The notes under the pieces are model-generated. The model saw only the letters and a program-made list of their open reading frames with translations, was not told where the DNA came from and did no database searches. From Pleodorina starrii (lineage: Eukaryota; Chlorophyta; Chlorophyceae; Chlamydomonadales; Volvocaceae): 64,000 bases of DNA. The stretch is taken from positions 6,267,501-6,331,500 of the forward strand of contig BRXU01000002.1 in the NCBI GenBank assembly GCA_030267565.1. Reading direction: 5' to 3'. A program made the translations under genes and the position numbers. This document shows, one piece after another, positions 1 through 11,948 of this stretch. Every line of letters starts with the position of its first letter. Within the stretch, counting starts at the first letter, position 1.

Positions 1-523
1 CGGTGTCTCTCACTCGTTCCTGTTTGGTTGACTTAAGCTGGCAAGTATGGGTGAGTGTCTTGGCAGCTCTTGTCGCCTCCAGCACAGTGCATGGCTAGCT
101 GGCCCATTGGCTCTACTTTTCAAGAGTTTGGAACCCACTGCAAGGCATACATACACAACAAAGGAATGTATTGAACAGGTTTTTCTCAAAACATTGTGAT
201 GCTGGGTCATACATACATACTACACAGCTCACCATGGCCATGCCAGCCACCATTCCACATGAAAGCGTGATCCAATGGTACATTTCAGATAGTGTTTTTA
301 TGTGCAGGTCATCAGCATGGCAATGCATGGAGGATGCATACTGCAGCCATATGTGGGCCAATAATAGGTGGGATGGATATTTTGAACTGGGGTCTGCACA
401 TACAATCCCTAAACATATATAGTCATACTTAGTTATGCAGTTTTCGGAGCTGCACCCATACAGACAGGGGAAAGAGGTTATTCTTGACCCTATAACTTAT
501 GCCATTCGGCTAAACGACCAAGG

Positions 524-527
524 AAAA
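524..527 (-). terminator. Possible pol III T4 terminator downstream of tRNA-Gly (representative copy)
   Basis: AAAA on the plus strand reads TTTT on the minus strand, 33 nt beyond the tRNA-Gly 3' end. The same run lies 33-36 bases below the lower coordinate of each tRNA-Gly copy. T4 is the minimal pol III stop and the distance is long, so this is only plausible. Confidence 0.4.
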
Positions 528-559
528 CATGACCACATTCTCTATGTGTAAGAGATCTG

Positions 560-630
560 TGCACCAGCCGAGAATCGAACTCGGGTCTGGTCCGTGGCAA
601 GGAGCTATGCTACCACTATACCACTGGTGC
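560..630 (-). tRNA. trnG-GCC: tRNA-Gly(GCC), unit 1
   Basis: A 71-nt cloverleaf on the minus strand. The acceptor GCACCAG pairs with CTGGTGC and the discriminator is A. The anticodon loop TTGCCAC has anticodon GCC (complement at 596-598). T stem CCGAG/CTCGG is fully paired, with loop TTCGATT. The internal pol III A box lies at 612-623 and the B box at 572-580. No CCA follows the discriminator and there is no intron. The D-stem A12/C23 non-pair resembles the C12/A23 position I recall in plant tRNA-Gly, so I do not count it as damage. This copy is class M: its anticodon stem GCTCC/GGACC has a C28/C42 mismatch. A pol III T-run lies about 33 nt downstream, at 524-527. Confidence 0.9.
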
Positions 631-745
631 TGAACACTGCACATGTCCACTGCACAAAAGACTTACCACCCTGTTCATACTTGCCAACAAACAATTGGCC
701 TATGTTCATGCAAACCTGGTGTACTTGCTGATAAAGACATACACT

Positions 746-825
746 GCCCAGTGAGGGGCTCAGATAGAACTCACAACCACAAGGTTAAGAGTCTTGCCCT
801 CTTCCACTGAATGAGCTGAACAGGC
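746..825 (-). pseudogene. tRNA-Lys(CTT) relic, one per unit (representative: unit 1)
   Basis: On the minus strand the anticodon arm CAAGA-CTCTTAA-CCTTG with anticodon CTT, the D-arm GCTC and the acceptor start GCC... with GGGC at the 3' side identify a tRNA-Lys(CUU) ancestor. It is disabled. About 5 nt (TATCT) are inserted in the T loop, which destroys the B box. The T stem no longer pairs at normal spacing, A31/C39 is mismatched, and the acceptor has non-pairs. Other copies start at 2273, 3800, 5327, 6854, 8381, 9908, 11435, 12967, 14494, 16021, 17548, 19075, 20602, 22129, 23656, 25183, 26711, 28238, 29765, 31292, 32819, 34346, 36785, 38312, 40751, 43190, 45629, 48068, 49595, 51122, 52643, 54164 and 63077, each 80 bp. 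All share the T-loop insertion, so the damage predates amplification of the array. Confidence 0.75.
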
Positions 826-1186
826 ACATTTTCAAACCTCGTACACACAGAGACATGTATGGAGTGTGCACCAATGGATGTGTTGCACAGAAAGGGACCA
901 GACCAGATGTAGGGCTCAGCAGTGGCACAACCAGTAGGGTGCAAAAATGTTTCCCATTCAGATATACTGGATATCCAATCATGGATGCATCTTACAAATA
1001 CAAATAACCCACTACCCATGTCACTTACAAATTTCACGATCAGACATCCCTCTTCCAGCTATTCACATGTGTAGTATGGAATTCCCACTTATCATGCTCC
1101 CGAAATCCACCCAGCACCCAACATGTGAATGCCGAGTAAAGGACATGTTTTAGCTGTTGCAGACATGTGTACGTGGACACATATTC

Positions 1187-1259
1187 CGAGCCAACCAGGG
1201 ATCGAACCTGGAATCTCCGGTTCCGTAGACCGGCGCTTTATCCATTAAGCCATAGGCCC
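1187..1259 (-). tRNA. trnR-ACG: tRNA-Arg(ACG), unit 1
   Basis: A 73-nt cloverleaf on the minus strand: acceptor GGGCCTA with TTGGCTC, D stem GCTT/AAGC, anticodon stem CCGGT/ACCGG, loop CTACGGA giving anticodon ACG (complement at 1224-1226), variable AGATT, T stem CCAGG/CCTGG, loop TTCGATC and discriminator G. ACG is the usual eukaryotic Arg anticodon that is deaminated to ICG. No intron and no encoded CCA. Subfamily A: T6/T67 is mismatched and G2/T71 is a wobble pair. No run of four T occurs on the minus strand until 943-947, about 240 nt downstream. Confidence 0.88.
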
Positions 1260-2086
1260 TTATCCGAGTTCAGGCACTCGTTAAACTCCAGGAACGTGTT
1301 GGATTCATTGACGAGCTTGGCACGCAGGCCCACATACAGCTCAATCATTAAGCCACAGGGGCACAGGTAGAATTTATGTGCCATGATGTCAAGCAACAAC
1401 AAACAAAGTGCACAATCTGGTATGTTGATGCACCTTTTTGTGGGAAAACAGGGACTGTCACTTTATACCATACATGGAGCCTTAGGGTGAATTCTCCCAA
1501 GGTCGTGGGTTTCTGAGCCTTCTCCTGCGGTGTCTCTCACTCGTTCCTGTTTGGTTGACTTAAGCTGGCAAGTATGGGTGAGTGTCTTGGCAGCTCTTGT
1601 CGCCTCCAGCACAGTGCATGGCTAGCTGGCCCATTGGCTCTACTTTTCAAGAGTTTGGAACCCACTGCAAGGCATACATACACAACAAAGGAATGTATTG
1701 AACAGGTTTTTCTCAAAACATTGTGATGCTGGGTCATACATACATACTACACAGCTCACCATGGCCATGCCAGCCACCATTCCACATGAAAGCGTGATCC
1801 AATGGTACATTTCAGATAGTGTTTTTATGTGCAGGTCATCAGCATGGCAATGCATGGAGGATGCATACTGCAGCCATATGTGGGCCAATAATAGGTGGGA
1901 TGGATATTTTGAACTGGGGTCTGCACATACAATCCCTAAACATATATAGTCATACTTAGTTATGCAGTTTTCGGAGCTGCACCCATACAGACAGGGGAAA
2001 GAGGTTATTCTTGACCCTATAACTTATGCCATTCGGCTAAACGACCAAGGAAAACATGACCACATTCTCTATTTGTAAGAGATCTG

Positions 2087-2157
2087 TGCACCAGCCGAGA
2101 ATTGAACTCGGGTCTGGTCCGTGGCAAGGAGCTATGCTACCACTATACCACTGGTGC
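2087..2157 (-). tRNA. trnG-GCC: tRNA-Gly(GCC), unit 2
   Basis: Class M (C28/C42 mismatch in the anticodon stem). T loop has A57 instead of G57, still a purine and compatible with the B box. Confidence 0.87.
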
Positions 2158-2713
2158 TGAACACTGCACATGTCCACTGCACAAAAGACTTACCACCCTG
2201 TTCATACTTGCCAACAAACAATTGGCCTATGTTCATGCAAACCTGGTGTACTTGCTGATAAAGACATACACTGCCCAGTGAGGGGCTCAGATAGAACTCA
2301 CAACCACAAGGTTAAGAGTCTTGCCCTCTTCCACTGAATGAGCTGAACAGGCACATTTTCAAACCTCGTACACACAGAGACATGTATGGAGTGTGCACCA
2401 ATGGATGTGTTGCACAGAAAGGGACCAGACCAGATGTAGGGCTCAGCAGTGGCACAACCAGTAGGGTGCAAAAATGTTTCCCATTCAGATATACTGGATA
2501 TCCAATCATGGATGCATCTTACAAATACAAATAACCCACTACCCATGTCACTTACAAATTTCACGATCAGACATCCCTCTTCCAGCTATTCACATGTGTA
2601 GTATGGAATTCCCACTTATCATGCTCCCGAAATCCACCCAGCACCCAACATGTGAATGCCGAGTAAAGGACATGTTTTAGCTGTTGCAGACATGTGTACG
2701 TGGACACATATTC

Positions 2714-2786
2714 CGAGCCAACCAGGGATCGAACCTGGAATCTCCGGTTCCGTAGACCGGCGCTTTATCCATTAAGCCATAGGCCC
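2714..2786 (-). tRNA. trnR-ACG: tRNA-Arg(ACG), unit 2
   Basis: Subfamily A with the T6/T67 mismatch; otherwise the same as the unit 1 copy. Confidence 0.87.
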
Positions 2787-3613
2787 TTATCCGAGTTCAG
2801 GCACTCGTTAAACTCCAGGAACGTGTTGGATTCATTGACGAGCTTGGCACGCAGGCCCACATACAGCTCAATCATTAAGCCACAGGGGCACAGGTAGAAT
2901 TTATGTGCCATGATGTCAAGCAACAACAAACAAAGTGCACAATCTGGTATGTTGATGCACCTTTTTGTGGGAAAACAGGGACTGTCACTTTATACCATAC
3001 ATGGAGCCTTAGGGTGAATTCTCCCAAGGTCGTGGGTTTCTGAGCCTTCTCCTGCGGTGTCTCTCACTCGTTCCTGTTTGGTTGACTTAAGCTGGCAAGT
3101 ATGGGTGAGTGTCTTGGCAGCTCTTGTCGCCTCCAGCACAGTGCATGGCTAGCTGGCCCATTGGCTCTACTTTTCAAGAGTTTGGAACCCACTGCAAGGC
3201 ATACATACACAACAAAGGAATGTATTGAACAGGTTTTTCTCAAAACATTGTGATGCTGGGTCATACATACATACTACACAGCTCACCATGGCCATGCCAG
3301 CCACCATTCCACATGAAAGCGTGATCCAATGGTACATTTCAGATAGTGTTTTTATGTGCAGGTCATCAGCATGGCAATGCATGGAGGATGCAAACTGCAG
3401 CCATATGTGGGCCAATAATAGGTGGGATGGATATTTTGAACTGGGGTCTGCACATACAATCCCTAAACATATATAGTCATACTTAGTTATGCAGTTTTCG
3501 GAGCTGCACCCATACAGACAGGGGAAACAGGTTATTCTTGACCCTATAACTTATGCCATTCGGCTAAACGACCAAGGAAAACATGACCACATTCTCTATG
3601 TGTAAGAGATCTG

Positions 3614-3684
3614 TGCACCAGCCGAGAATTGAACTCGGGTCTGGTCCGTGGCAAGGAGCTATGCTACCACTATACCACTGGTGC
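3614..3684 (-). tRNA. trnG-GCC: tRNA-Gly(GCC), unit 3
   Basis: Class M (C28/C42 mismatch), A57. Confidence 0.87.
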
Positions 3685-4240
3685 TGAACACTGCACATGT
3701 CCACTGCACAAAAGACTTACCACCCTGTTCATACTTGCCAACAAACAATTGGCCTATGTTCATGCAAACCTGGTGTACTTGCTGATAAAGACATACACTG
3801 CCCAGTGAGGGGCTCAGATAGAACTCACAACCACAAGGTTAAGAGTCTTGCCCTCTTCCACTGAATGAGCTGAACAGGCTCATTTTCAAACCTCGTACAC
3901 ACAGAGACATGTATGGAGTGTGCACCAATGGATGTGTTGCACAGAAAGGGACCAGACCAGATGTAGGGCTCAGCAGTGGCACAACCAGTAGGGTGCAAAA
4001 ATGTTTCCCATTCAGATATACTGGATATCCAAGCATGGATGCATCTTACAAATACAAATAATCCACTACCCATGTCACTTACAAATTTCACGATCAGACA
4101 TCCCTCTTCCAGCTATTCACATGTGTAGTATGGAATTCCCACTTATCATGCTCCCGAAATCCACCCAGCACCCAACATGTGAATGCCGAGTAAAGGACAT
4201 GTTGTAGCTGTTGCAGACATGTGTACGTGGACACATATTC

Positions 4241-4313
4241 CGAGCCAATCAGGGATCGAACCTGGAATCTCCGGTTCCGTAGACCGGCGCTTTATCCATT
4301 AAGCCATAGGCCC
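4241..4313 (-). tRNA. trnR-ACG: tRNA-Arg(ACG), unit 3, two mismatches
   Basis: Subfamily A with T6/T67 plus a second lesion, C49/A65, at the base of the T stem. Shared with units 5 and 6. Confidence 0.8.
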
Positions 4314-5140
4314 TTATCCGAGTTCCGGCACTCGTTAAACTCCAGGAACGTGTTGGATTCATTGACGAGCTTGGCACGCAGGCCCACATACAGCTCAATC
4401 ATTAAGCCACAGGGGCACAGGTAGAATTTATGTGCCATGATGTCAAGCAACAACAAACAAAGTGCACAATCTGGTCTGTTGATGCACCTTTTTGTGGGAA
4501 AACAGAGACTGTCACTTTATACCATACATGGAGCCTTAGGGTGAATTCTCCCAAGGTCGTGGGTTTCTGAGCCTTCTCCTGCGGTGTCTCTCACTCGTTC
4601 CTGTTTGGTTGACTTAAGCTGGTAAGTATGGGTGAGTGTCTTGGCAGCTCTTGTCGCCTCAAGCACAGTGCATGGCTAGCTGGCCCATTGGCTCTACTTT
4701 TCAAGAGTTTGGAACCCACTGCAAGGCATACATACACAACAAAGGAATGTATTGAACAGGTTTTTCTCAAAACATTGTGATGCTGGGTCATACATACATA
4801 CTACACAGCTCACCATGGCCATGCCAGCCACCATTCCACATGAAAGCGTGATCCAATGGTACATTTCAGATAGTGTTTTTATGTGCAGGTCATCAGCATG
4901 GCAATGCATGGAGGATGCAAACTGCAGCCATATGTGGGCCAATAATAGGTGGGATGGATATTTTGAACTGGGGTCTGCACATACAATCCCTAAACATATA
5001 TAGTCATACTTAGTTATGCAGTTTTCGGAGCTGCACCCATACAGACAGGGGAAACAGGTTATTCTTGACCCTATAACTTATGCCATTCGGCTAAACGACC
5101 AAGGAAAACATGACCACATTCTCTATGTGTAAGAGATCTG

Positions 5141-5211
5141 TGCACCAGCCGAGAATCGAACTCGGGTCTGGTCCGTGGCAAGGACCTATGCTACCACTAT
5201 ACCACTGGTGC
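5141..5211 (-). tRNA. trnG-GCC: tRNA-Gly(GCC), unit 4
   Basis: Class P: anticodon stem GGTCC/GGACC is fully paired (G28-C42), with G57 in the T loop. First fully paired copy in the window. Confidence 0.92.
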
Positions 5212-5767
5212 TGAACACTGCACATGTCCACTGCACAAAAGACTTACCACCCTGTTCATACTTGCCAACAAACAATTGGCCTATGTTCATGCAAACCTGG
5301 TGTACTTGCTGATAAAGACATACACTGCCCAGTGAGGGGCTCAGATAGAACTCACAACCACAAGGTTAAGAGTCTTGCCCTCTTCCACTGAATGAGCTGA
5401 ACAGGCTCATTTTCAAACCTCGTACACACAGAGACATGTATGGAGTGTGCACCAATGGATGTGTTGCACAGAAAGGGACCAGACCAGATGTAGGGCTCAG
5501 CAGTGGCACAACCAGTAGGGTGCAAAAATGTTTCCCATTCAGATATACTGGATATCCAATCATGGATGCATCTTACAAATACAAATAACCCACTACCCAT
5601 GTCACTTACAAATTTCACGATCAGACATCCCTCTTCCAGCTATTCACATGTGTAGTATGGAATTCCCACTTATCATGCTCCCGAAATCCACCCAGCACCC
5701 AACATGTGAATGCCGAGTAAAGGACATGTTTTAGCTGTTGCAGACATGTGTACGTGGACACATATTC

Positions 5768-5840
5768 CGAGCCAACCAGGGATCGAACCTGGTATCTCCG
5801 GTTCCGTAGACCGGCGCTTTATCCATTAAGCCATAGGCCC
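5768..5840 (-). tRNA. trnR-ACG: tRNA-Arg(ACG), unit 4
   Basis: Subfamily A (T6/T67). The variable loop reads AGATA instead of AGATT. Confidence 0.86.
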
Positions 5841-6667
5841 TTATCCGAGTTCAGGCACTCGTTAAACTCCAGGAACGTGTTGGATTCATTGACGAGCTTG
5901 GCACGCAGGCCCACATACAGCTCAATCATTAAGCCACAGGGGCACAGGTAGAATTTATGTGCCATGATGTCAAGCAACAACAAACAAAGTGCACAATCTG
6001 GTATGTTGATGCACCTTTTTGTGGGAAAACAGGGACTGTCACTTTATACCATACATGGAGCCTTAGGGTGAATTCTCCCAAGGTCGTGGGTTTCTGAGCC
6101 TTCTCCTGCGGTGTCTCTCACTCGTTCCTGTTTGGTTGACTTAAGCTGGCAAGTATGGGTGAGTGTCTTGGCAGCTCTTGTCGCCTCCAGCACAGTGCAT
6201 GGCTAGCTGGCCCATTGGCTCTACTTTTCAAGAGTTTGGAACCCACTGCAAGGCATACATACACAACAAAGGAATGTATTGAACAGGTTTTTCTCAAAAC
6301 ATTGTGATGCTGGGTCATACATACATACTACACAGCTCACCATGGCCATGCCAGCCACCATTCCACATGAAAGCGTGATCCAATGGTACATTTCAGATAG
6401 TGTTTTTATGTGCAGGTCATCAGCATGGCAATGCATGGAGGATGCAAACTGCAGCCATATGTGGGCCAATAATAGGTGGGATGGATATTTTGAACTGGGG
6501 TCTGCACATACAATCCCTAAACATATATAGTCATACTTAGTTATGCAGTTTTCGGAGCTGCACCCATACAGACAGGGGAAACAGGTTATTCTTGACCCTA
6601 TAACTTATGCCATTCGGCTAAACGACCAAGGAAAACATGACCACATTCTCTATGTGTAAGAGATCTG

Positions 6668-6738
6668 TGCACCAGCCGAGAATTGAACTCGGGTCTGGTC
6701 CGTGGCAAGGAGCTATGCTACCACTATACCACTGGTGC
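6668..6738 (-). tRNA. trnG-GCC: tRNA-Gly(GCC), unit 5
   Basis: Class M (C28/C42 mismatch), A57. Confidence 0.87.
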
Positions 6739-7294
6739 TGAACACTGCACATGTCCACTGCACAAAAGACTTACCACCCTGTTCATACTTGCCAACAAAC
6801 AATTGGCCTATGTTCATGCAAACCTGGTGTACTTGCTGATAAAGACATACACTGCCCAGTGAGGGGCTCAGATAGAACTCACAACCACAAGGTTAAGAGT
6901 CTTGCCCTCTTCCACTGAATGAGCTGAACAGGCTCATTTTCAAACCTCGTACACACAGAGACATGTATGGAGTGTGCACCAATGGATGTGTTGCACAGAA
7001 AGGGACCAGACCAGATGTAGGGCTCAGCAGTGGCACAACCAGTAGGGTGCAAAAATGTTTCCCATTCAGATATACTGGATATCCAAGCATGGATGCATCT
7101 TACAAATACAAATAATCCACTACCCATGTCACTTACAAATTTCACGATCAGACATCCCTCTTCCAGCTATTCACATGTGTAGTATGGAATTCCCACTTAT
7201 CATGCTCCCGAAATCCACCCAGCACCCAACATGTGAATGCCGAGTAAAGGACATGTTGTAGCTGTTGCAGACATGTGTACGTGGACACATATTC

Positions 7295-7367
7295 CGAGCC
7301 AATCAGGGATCGAACCTGGAATCTCCGGTTCCGTAGACCGGCGCTTTATCCATTAAGCCATAGGCCC
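7295..7367 (-). tRNA. trnR-ACG: tRNA-Arg(ACG), unit 5, two mismatches
   Basis: T6/T67 and C49/A65 mismatches, as in units 3 and 6. Confidence 0.8.
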
Positions 7368-8194
7368 TTATCCGAGTTCAGGCACTCGTTAAACTCCAGG
7401 AACGTGTTGGATTCATTGACGAGCTTGGCACGCAGGCCCACATACAGCTCAATCATTAAGCCACAGGGGCACAGGTAGAATTTATGTGCCATGATGTCAA
7501 GCAACAACAAACAAAGTGCACAATCTGGTATGTTGATGCACCTTTTTGTGGGAAAACAGGGACTGTCACTTTATACCATACATGGAGCCTTAGGGTGAAT
7601 TCTCCCAAGGTCGTGGGTTTCTGAGCCTTCTCCTGCGGTGTCTCTCACTCGTTCCTGTTTGGTTGACTTAAGCTGGCAAGTATGGGTGAGTGTCTTGGCA
7701 GCTCTTGTCGCCTCCAGCACAGTGCATGGCTAGCTGGCCCATTGGCTCTACTTTTCAAGAGTTTGGAACCCACTGCAAGGCATACATACACAACAAAGGA
7801 ATGTATTGAACAGGTTTTTCTCAAAACATTGTGATGCTGGGTCATACATACATACTACACAGCTCACCATGGCCATGCCAGCCACCATTCCACATGAAAG
7901 CGTGATCCAATGGTACATTTCAGATAGTGTTTTTATGTGCAGGTCATCAGCATGGCAATGCATGGAGGATGCAAACTGCAGCCATATGTGGGCCAATAAT
8001 AGGTGGGATGGATATTTTGAACTGGGGTCTGCACATACAATCCCTAAACATATATAGTCATACTTAGTTATGCAGTTTTCGGAGCTGCACCCATACAGAC
8101 AGGGGAAACAGGTTATTCTTGACCCTATAACTTATGCCATTCGGCTAAACGACCAAGGAAAACATGACCACATTCTCTATGTGTAAGAGATCTG

Positions 8195-8265
8195 TGCACC
8201 AGCCGAGAATTGAACTCGGGTCTGGTCCGTGGCAAGGAGCTATGCTACCACTATACCACTGGTGC
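8195..8265 (-). tRNA. trnG-GCC: tRNA-Gly(GCC), unit 6
   Basis: Class M (C28/C42 mismatch), A57. Confidence 0.87.
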
Positions 8266-8821
8266 TGAACACTGCACATGTCCACTGCACAAAAGACTTA
8301 CCACCCTGTTCATACTTGCCAACAAACAATTGGCCTATGTTCATGCAAACCTGGTGTACTTGCTGATAAAGACATACACTGCCCAGTGAGGGGCTCAGAT
8401 AGAACTCACAACCACAAGGTTAAGAGTCTTGCCCTCTTCCACTGAATGAGCTGAACAGGCTCATTTTCAAACCTCGTACACACAGAGACATGTATGGAGT
8501 GTGCACCAATGGATGTGTTGCACAGAAAGGGACCAGACCAGATGTAGGGCTCAGCAGTGGCACAACCAGTAGGGTGCAAAAATGTTTCCCATTCAGATAT
8601 ACTGGATATCCAAGCATGGATGCATCTTACAAATACAAATAATCCACTACCCATGTCACTTACAAATTTCACGATCAGACATCCCTCTTCCAGCTATTCA
8701 CATGTGTAGTATGGAATTCCCACTTATCATGCTCCCGAAATCCACCCAGCACCCAACATGTGAATGCCGAGTAAAGGACATGTTGTAGCTGTTGCAGACA
8801 TGTGTACGTGGACACATATTC

Positions 8822-8894
8822 CGAGCCAATCAGGGATCGAACCTGGAATCTCCGGTTCCGTAGACCGGCGCTTTATCCATTAAGCCATAGGCCC
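8822..8894 (-). tRNA. trnR-ACG: tRNA-Arg(ACG), unit 6, two mismatches
   Basis: T6/T67 and C49/A65 mismatches. Flanking variants match unit 3, so units 3-4 and 6-7 look like a segmental duplication. Confidence 0.8.
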
Positions 8895-9721
8895 TTATCC
8901 GAGTTCCGGCACTCGTTAAACTCCAGGAACGTGTTGGATTCATTGACGAGCTTGGCACGCAGGCCCACATACAGCTCAATCATTAAGCCACAGGGGCACA
9001 GGTAGAATTTATGTGCCATGATGTCAAGCAACAACAAACAAAGTGCACAATCTGGTCTGTTGATGCACCTTTTTGTGGGAAAACAGAGACTGTCACTTTA
9101 TACCATACATGGAGCCTTAGGGTGAATTCTCCCAAGGTCGTGGGTTTCTGAGCCTTCTCCTGCGGTGTCTCTCACTCGTTCCTGTTTGGTTGACTTAAGC
9201 TGGTAAGTATGGGTGAGTGTCTTGGCAGCTCTTGTCGCCTCAAGCACAGTGCATGGCTAGCTGGCCCATTGGCTCTACTTTTCAAGAGTTTGGAACCCAC
9301 TGCAAGGCATACATACACAACAAAGGAATGTATTGAACAGGTTTTTCTCAAAACATTGTGATGCTGGGTCATACATACATACTACACAGCTCACCATGGC
9401 CATGCCAGCCACCATTCCACATGAAAGCGTGATCCAATGGTACATTTCAGATAGTGTTTTTATGTGCAGGTCATCAGCATGGCAATGCATGGAGGATGCA
9501 AACTGCAGCCATATGTGGGCCAATAATAGGTGGGATGGATATTTTGAACTGGGGTCTGCACATACAATCCCTAAACATATATAGTCATACTTAGTTATGC
9601 AGTTTTCGGAGCTGCACCCATACAGACAGGGGAAACAGGTTATTCTTGACCCTATAACTTATGCCATTCGGCTAAACGACCAAGGAAAACATGACCACAT
9701 TCTCTATGTGTAAGAGATCTG

Positions 9722-9792
9722 TGCACCAGCCGAGAATCGAACTCGGGTCTGGTCCGTGGCAAGGACCTATGCTACCACTATACCACTGGTGC
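9722..9792 (-). tRNA. trnG-GCC: tRNA-Gly(GCC), unit 7
   Basis: Class P (fully paired anticodon stem), G57, matching unit 4. Confidence 0.92.
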
Positions 9793-10348
9793 TGAACACT
9801 GCACATGTCCACTGCACAAAAGACTTACCACCCTGTTCATACTTGCCAACAAACAATTGGCCTATGTTCATGCAAACCTGGTGTACTTGCTGATAAAGAC
9901 ATACACTGCCCAGTGAGGGGCTCAGATAGAACTCACAACCACAAGGTTAAGAGTCTTGCCCTCTTCCACTGAATGAGCTGAACAGGCTCATTTTCAAACC
10001 TCGTACACACAGAGACATGTATGGAGTGTGCACCAATGGATGTGTTGCACAGAAAGGGACCAGACCAGATGTAGGGCTCAGCAGTGGCACAACCAGTAGG
10101 GTGCAAAAATGTTTCCCATTCAGATATACTGGATATCCAAGCATGGATGCATCTTACAAATACAAATAACCCACTACCCATGTCACTTACAAATTTCACG
10201 ATCAGACATCCCTCTTCCAGCTATTCACATGTGTAGTATGGAATTCCCACTTATCATGCTCCCGAAATCCACCCAGCACCCAACATGTGAATGCCGAGTA
10301 AAGGACATGTTGTAGCTGTTGCAGACATGTGTACGTGGACACATATTC

Positions 10349-10421
10349 CGAGCCAACCAGGGATCGAACCTGGAATCTCCGGTTCCGTAGACCGGCGCTT
10401 TATCCATTAAGCCATAGGCCC
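10349..10421 (-). tRNA. trnR-ACG: tRNA-Arg(ACG), unit 7
   Basis: Subfamily A with only the T6/T67 mismatch. Confidence 0.87.
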
Positions 10422-11248
10422 TTATCCGAGTTCAGGCACTCGTTAAACTCCAGGAACGTGTTGGATTCATTGACGAGCTTGGCACGCAGGCCCACATACA
10501 GCTCAATCATTAAGCCACAGGGGCACAGGTAGAATTTATGTGCCATGATGTCAAGCAACAACAAACAAAGTGCACAATCTGGTCTGTTGATGCACCTTTT
10601 TGTGGGAAAACAGGGACTGTCACTTTATACCATACATGGAGCCTTAGGGTGAATTCTCCCAAGGTCGTGGGTTTCTGAGCCTTCTCCTGCGGTGTCTCTC
10701 ACTCGTTCCTGTTTGGTTGACTTAAGCTGGCAAGTATGGGTGAGTGTCTTGGCAGCTCTTGTCGCCTCCAGCACAGTGCATGGCTAGCTGGCCCATTGGC
10801 TCTACTTTTCAAGAGTTTGGAACCCACTGCAAGGCATACATACACAACAAAGGAATGTATTGAACAGGTTTTTCTCAAAACATTGTGATGCTGGGTCATA
10901 CATACATACTACACAGCTCACCATGGCCATGCCAGCCACCATTCCACATGAAAGCGTGATCCAATGGTACATTTCAGATAGTGTTTTTATGTGCAGGTCA
11001 TCAGCATGGCAATGCATGGAGGATGCAAACTGCAGCCATATGTGGGCCAATAATAGGTGGGATGGATATTTTGAACTGGGGTCTGCACATACAATCCCTA
11101 AACATATATAGTCATACTTAGTTATGCAGTTTTCGGAGCTGCACCCATACAGACAGGGGAAAGAGGTTATTCTTGACCCTATAACTTATGCCATTCGGCT
11201 AAACGACCAAGGAAAACATGACCACATTCTCTATGTGTAAGAGATCTG

Positions 11249-11319
11249 TGCACCAGCCGAGAATCGAACTCGGGTCGGGTCCGTGGCAAGGAGCTATGCT
11301 ACCACTATACCACTGGTGC
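11249..11319 (-). tRNA. trnG-GCC: tRNA-Gly(GCC), unit 8
   Basis: Class M, G57, with a private A-to-C change at position 44 in the variable loop. Confidence 0.85.
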
Positions 11320-11875
11320 TGAACACTGCACATGTCCACAGCACAAAAGACTTACCACCCTGTTCATACTTGCCAACAAACAATTGGCCTATGTTCATGC
11401 AAACCTGGTGTACTTGCTGATAAAGACATACACTGCCCAGTGAGGGGCTCAGATAGAACTCACAACCACAAGGTTAAGAGTCTTGCCCTCTTCCACTGAA
11501 TGAGCTGAACAGGCTCATTTTCAAACCTCGTACACACAGAGACATGTATGGAGTGTGCACCAATGGATGTGTTGCACAGAAAGGGACCAGACCAGATGTA
11601 GGGCTCAGCAGTGGCACAACCAGTAGGGTGCAAAAATGTTTCCCATTCAGATATACTGGATATCCAATCATGGATGCATCTTACAAATACAAATAACCCA
11701 CTACCCATGTCACTTACAAATTTCACGATCAGACATCCCTCTTCCAGCTATTCACATGTGTAGTATGGAATTCCCACTTATCATGCTCCCGAAATCCACC
11801 CAGCACCCAACATGTGAATGCCGAGTAAAGGACATGTTGTAGCTGTTGCAGACATGTGTACGTGGACACATATTC

Positions 11876-11948
11876 CGAGCCAACCAGGGATCGAACCTGG
11901 AATCTCCGGTTCCGTAGACCGGCGCTTTATCCATTAAGCCATAGGCCC
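11876..11948 (-). tRNA. trnR-ACG: tRNA-Arg(ACG), unit 8
   Basis: Subfamily A with the T6/T67 mismatch. Confidence 0.87.

Noticed and set aside
1167..1370. Plus-strand 67-residue ORF over the tRNA-Arg region
   Set aside because: It is the antisense of tRNA-Arg. Its conservation follows from the tRNA and the tandem repeat.
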